Source of the DNA: Gnetum montanum
Taxonomy: Eukaryota > Streptophyta > Gnetopsida > Gnetales > Gnetaceae
Assembly: GCA_015680685.1 (NCBI GenBank)
Contig: MNCI01003588.1
Location: 721,891 to 781,952 of the forward strand
Reading direction: 5' to 3'
DNA: 60,062 bases
The notes beneath the pieces are model-generated. The model ran no database searches, had not been told where the DNA came from, and was given only the letters and a program-made list of their open reading frames with translations. Both the position numbers and the translations under genes were made by a program. Positions within the stretch are counted from its first letter, which is position 1. Each line of letters begins with the position of its first letter. This document shows, piece by piece, positions 59,936 through 60,062 of this stretch.

Positions 59936-59943
59936 TATAAATA
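59936..59943 (+). promoter_or_regulatory. LTR TATA box
   Basis: CGGCCTATAAATACCCCGG lies 780 bases into the LTR. The sequence after TATAAATA (CCCC) is the same as in LTR A (1079-1086, minus strand). Transcription would start about 30 bases downstream. Confidence 0.7.
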
Positions 59944-60062
59944 CCCCGGTTGGCAAAAATTCGGTTGGTTGGCAAAATCAGAGAAGCAGAAGCATATTTC
60001 TGATCACCAGAGCACTTAGCACTTTGGAGCAGAAATACAGAGAACAGCGCTTTGGCAATCGT

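Larger units (their letters stand above)
59156..60062 (+). mobile_element. Young CpG-rich LTR of a TAT/Ogre-like element, truncated by window end
   Basis: It begins TGAAACACCGTGAAAATTATG inside copia coding sequence. The first nine bases equal the minus-strand start of LTR A and B (TGAAACACC). It also shares the CTATAAATACCCC promoter form and palindromic TACGCT/AGCGTA repeats. Base composition switches sharply at 59156: CpG is abundant here and scarce elsewhere, so the insertion is recent compared with the rest. The element internal region and second LTR lie outside the window. Confidence 0.75.

Overview
This window looks like intergenic DNA from a land plant with a very large, methylated, repeat-filled nuclear genome. 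A gymnosperm is my best guess (inference). I found no intact host gene, tRNA or rRNA. Nearly all of the sequence is explained by nested, decayed retroelements. Most of it is poor in CpG and rich in TG/CA, and the old reading frames are broken mainly by TAG and TGA codons and by G-to-A or C-to-T changes in catalytic codons. That is the mark of long-term cytosine methylation and deamination. The exception is the last 0.9 kb, a CpG-rich and therefore apparently young LTR.

Layout. (1) A plus-strand Athila-like Ty3/gypsy element carries gag but shows no pol. It enters from the left edge (gag to 417), is interrupted, resumes at 16995 and ends with its 3' LTR at 20785-21626. (2) A 16.6 kb TAT/Ogre-like Ty3/gypsy element on the minus strand (418-16994) sits inside that gag, with LTRs 418-2034 and 15326-16994 and near-matching 5-bp target duplications. 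Between its protease and reverse transcriptase it carries a plus-strand (antisense) multi-exon gene (8003-10577), bracketed by two tandem-repeat arrays. (3) A LINE ORF2 fragment lies at about 21.7-24.3 kb. (4) A minus-strand Athila-like element (25539-35329) splits an unidentified repeat. (5) A solo Ty1/copia LTR lies at 36809-37890. (6) A second minus-strand Athila-like element (38120 to about 52860) carries an extra sense ORF in the env position (39.0-41.6 kb), and a solo LTR of the TAT/Ogre-like family (47558-49416) is inserted between its gag and protease. (7) A LINE ORF1-like fragment lies at 54.4-55.7 kb. (8) A minus-strand Ty1/copia element (3' LTR 57132-58264, RNase H/RT to 59155) is cut by the young LTR that starts at 59156 and runs off the window.

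The strongest candidate for something undescribed is the antisense gene at 8003-10577. Six exons join through five GT-AG introns into one frame of 624 codons. It has 23 internal stops, all TAG or TGA, with no frameshift. A TATA-like box lies upstream and tandem arrays lie on both sides. Introns could persist inside a retrotransposon because they are antisense to its genomic RNA. A second theme is LTR architecture: old and young LTRs of the TAT/Ogre-like type carry arrays of palindromes built on TACGCT/AGCGTA, in old copies decayed to CTATGCT/AGCATAG. All boundaries and family calls come from reading by eye; no alignment or database search was run.
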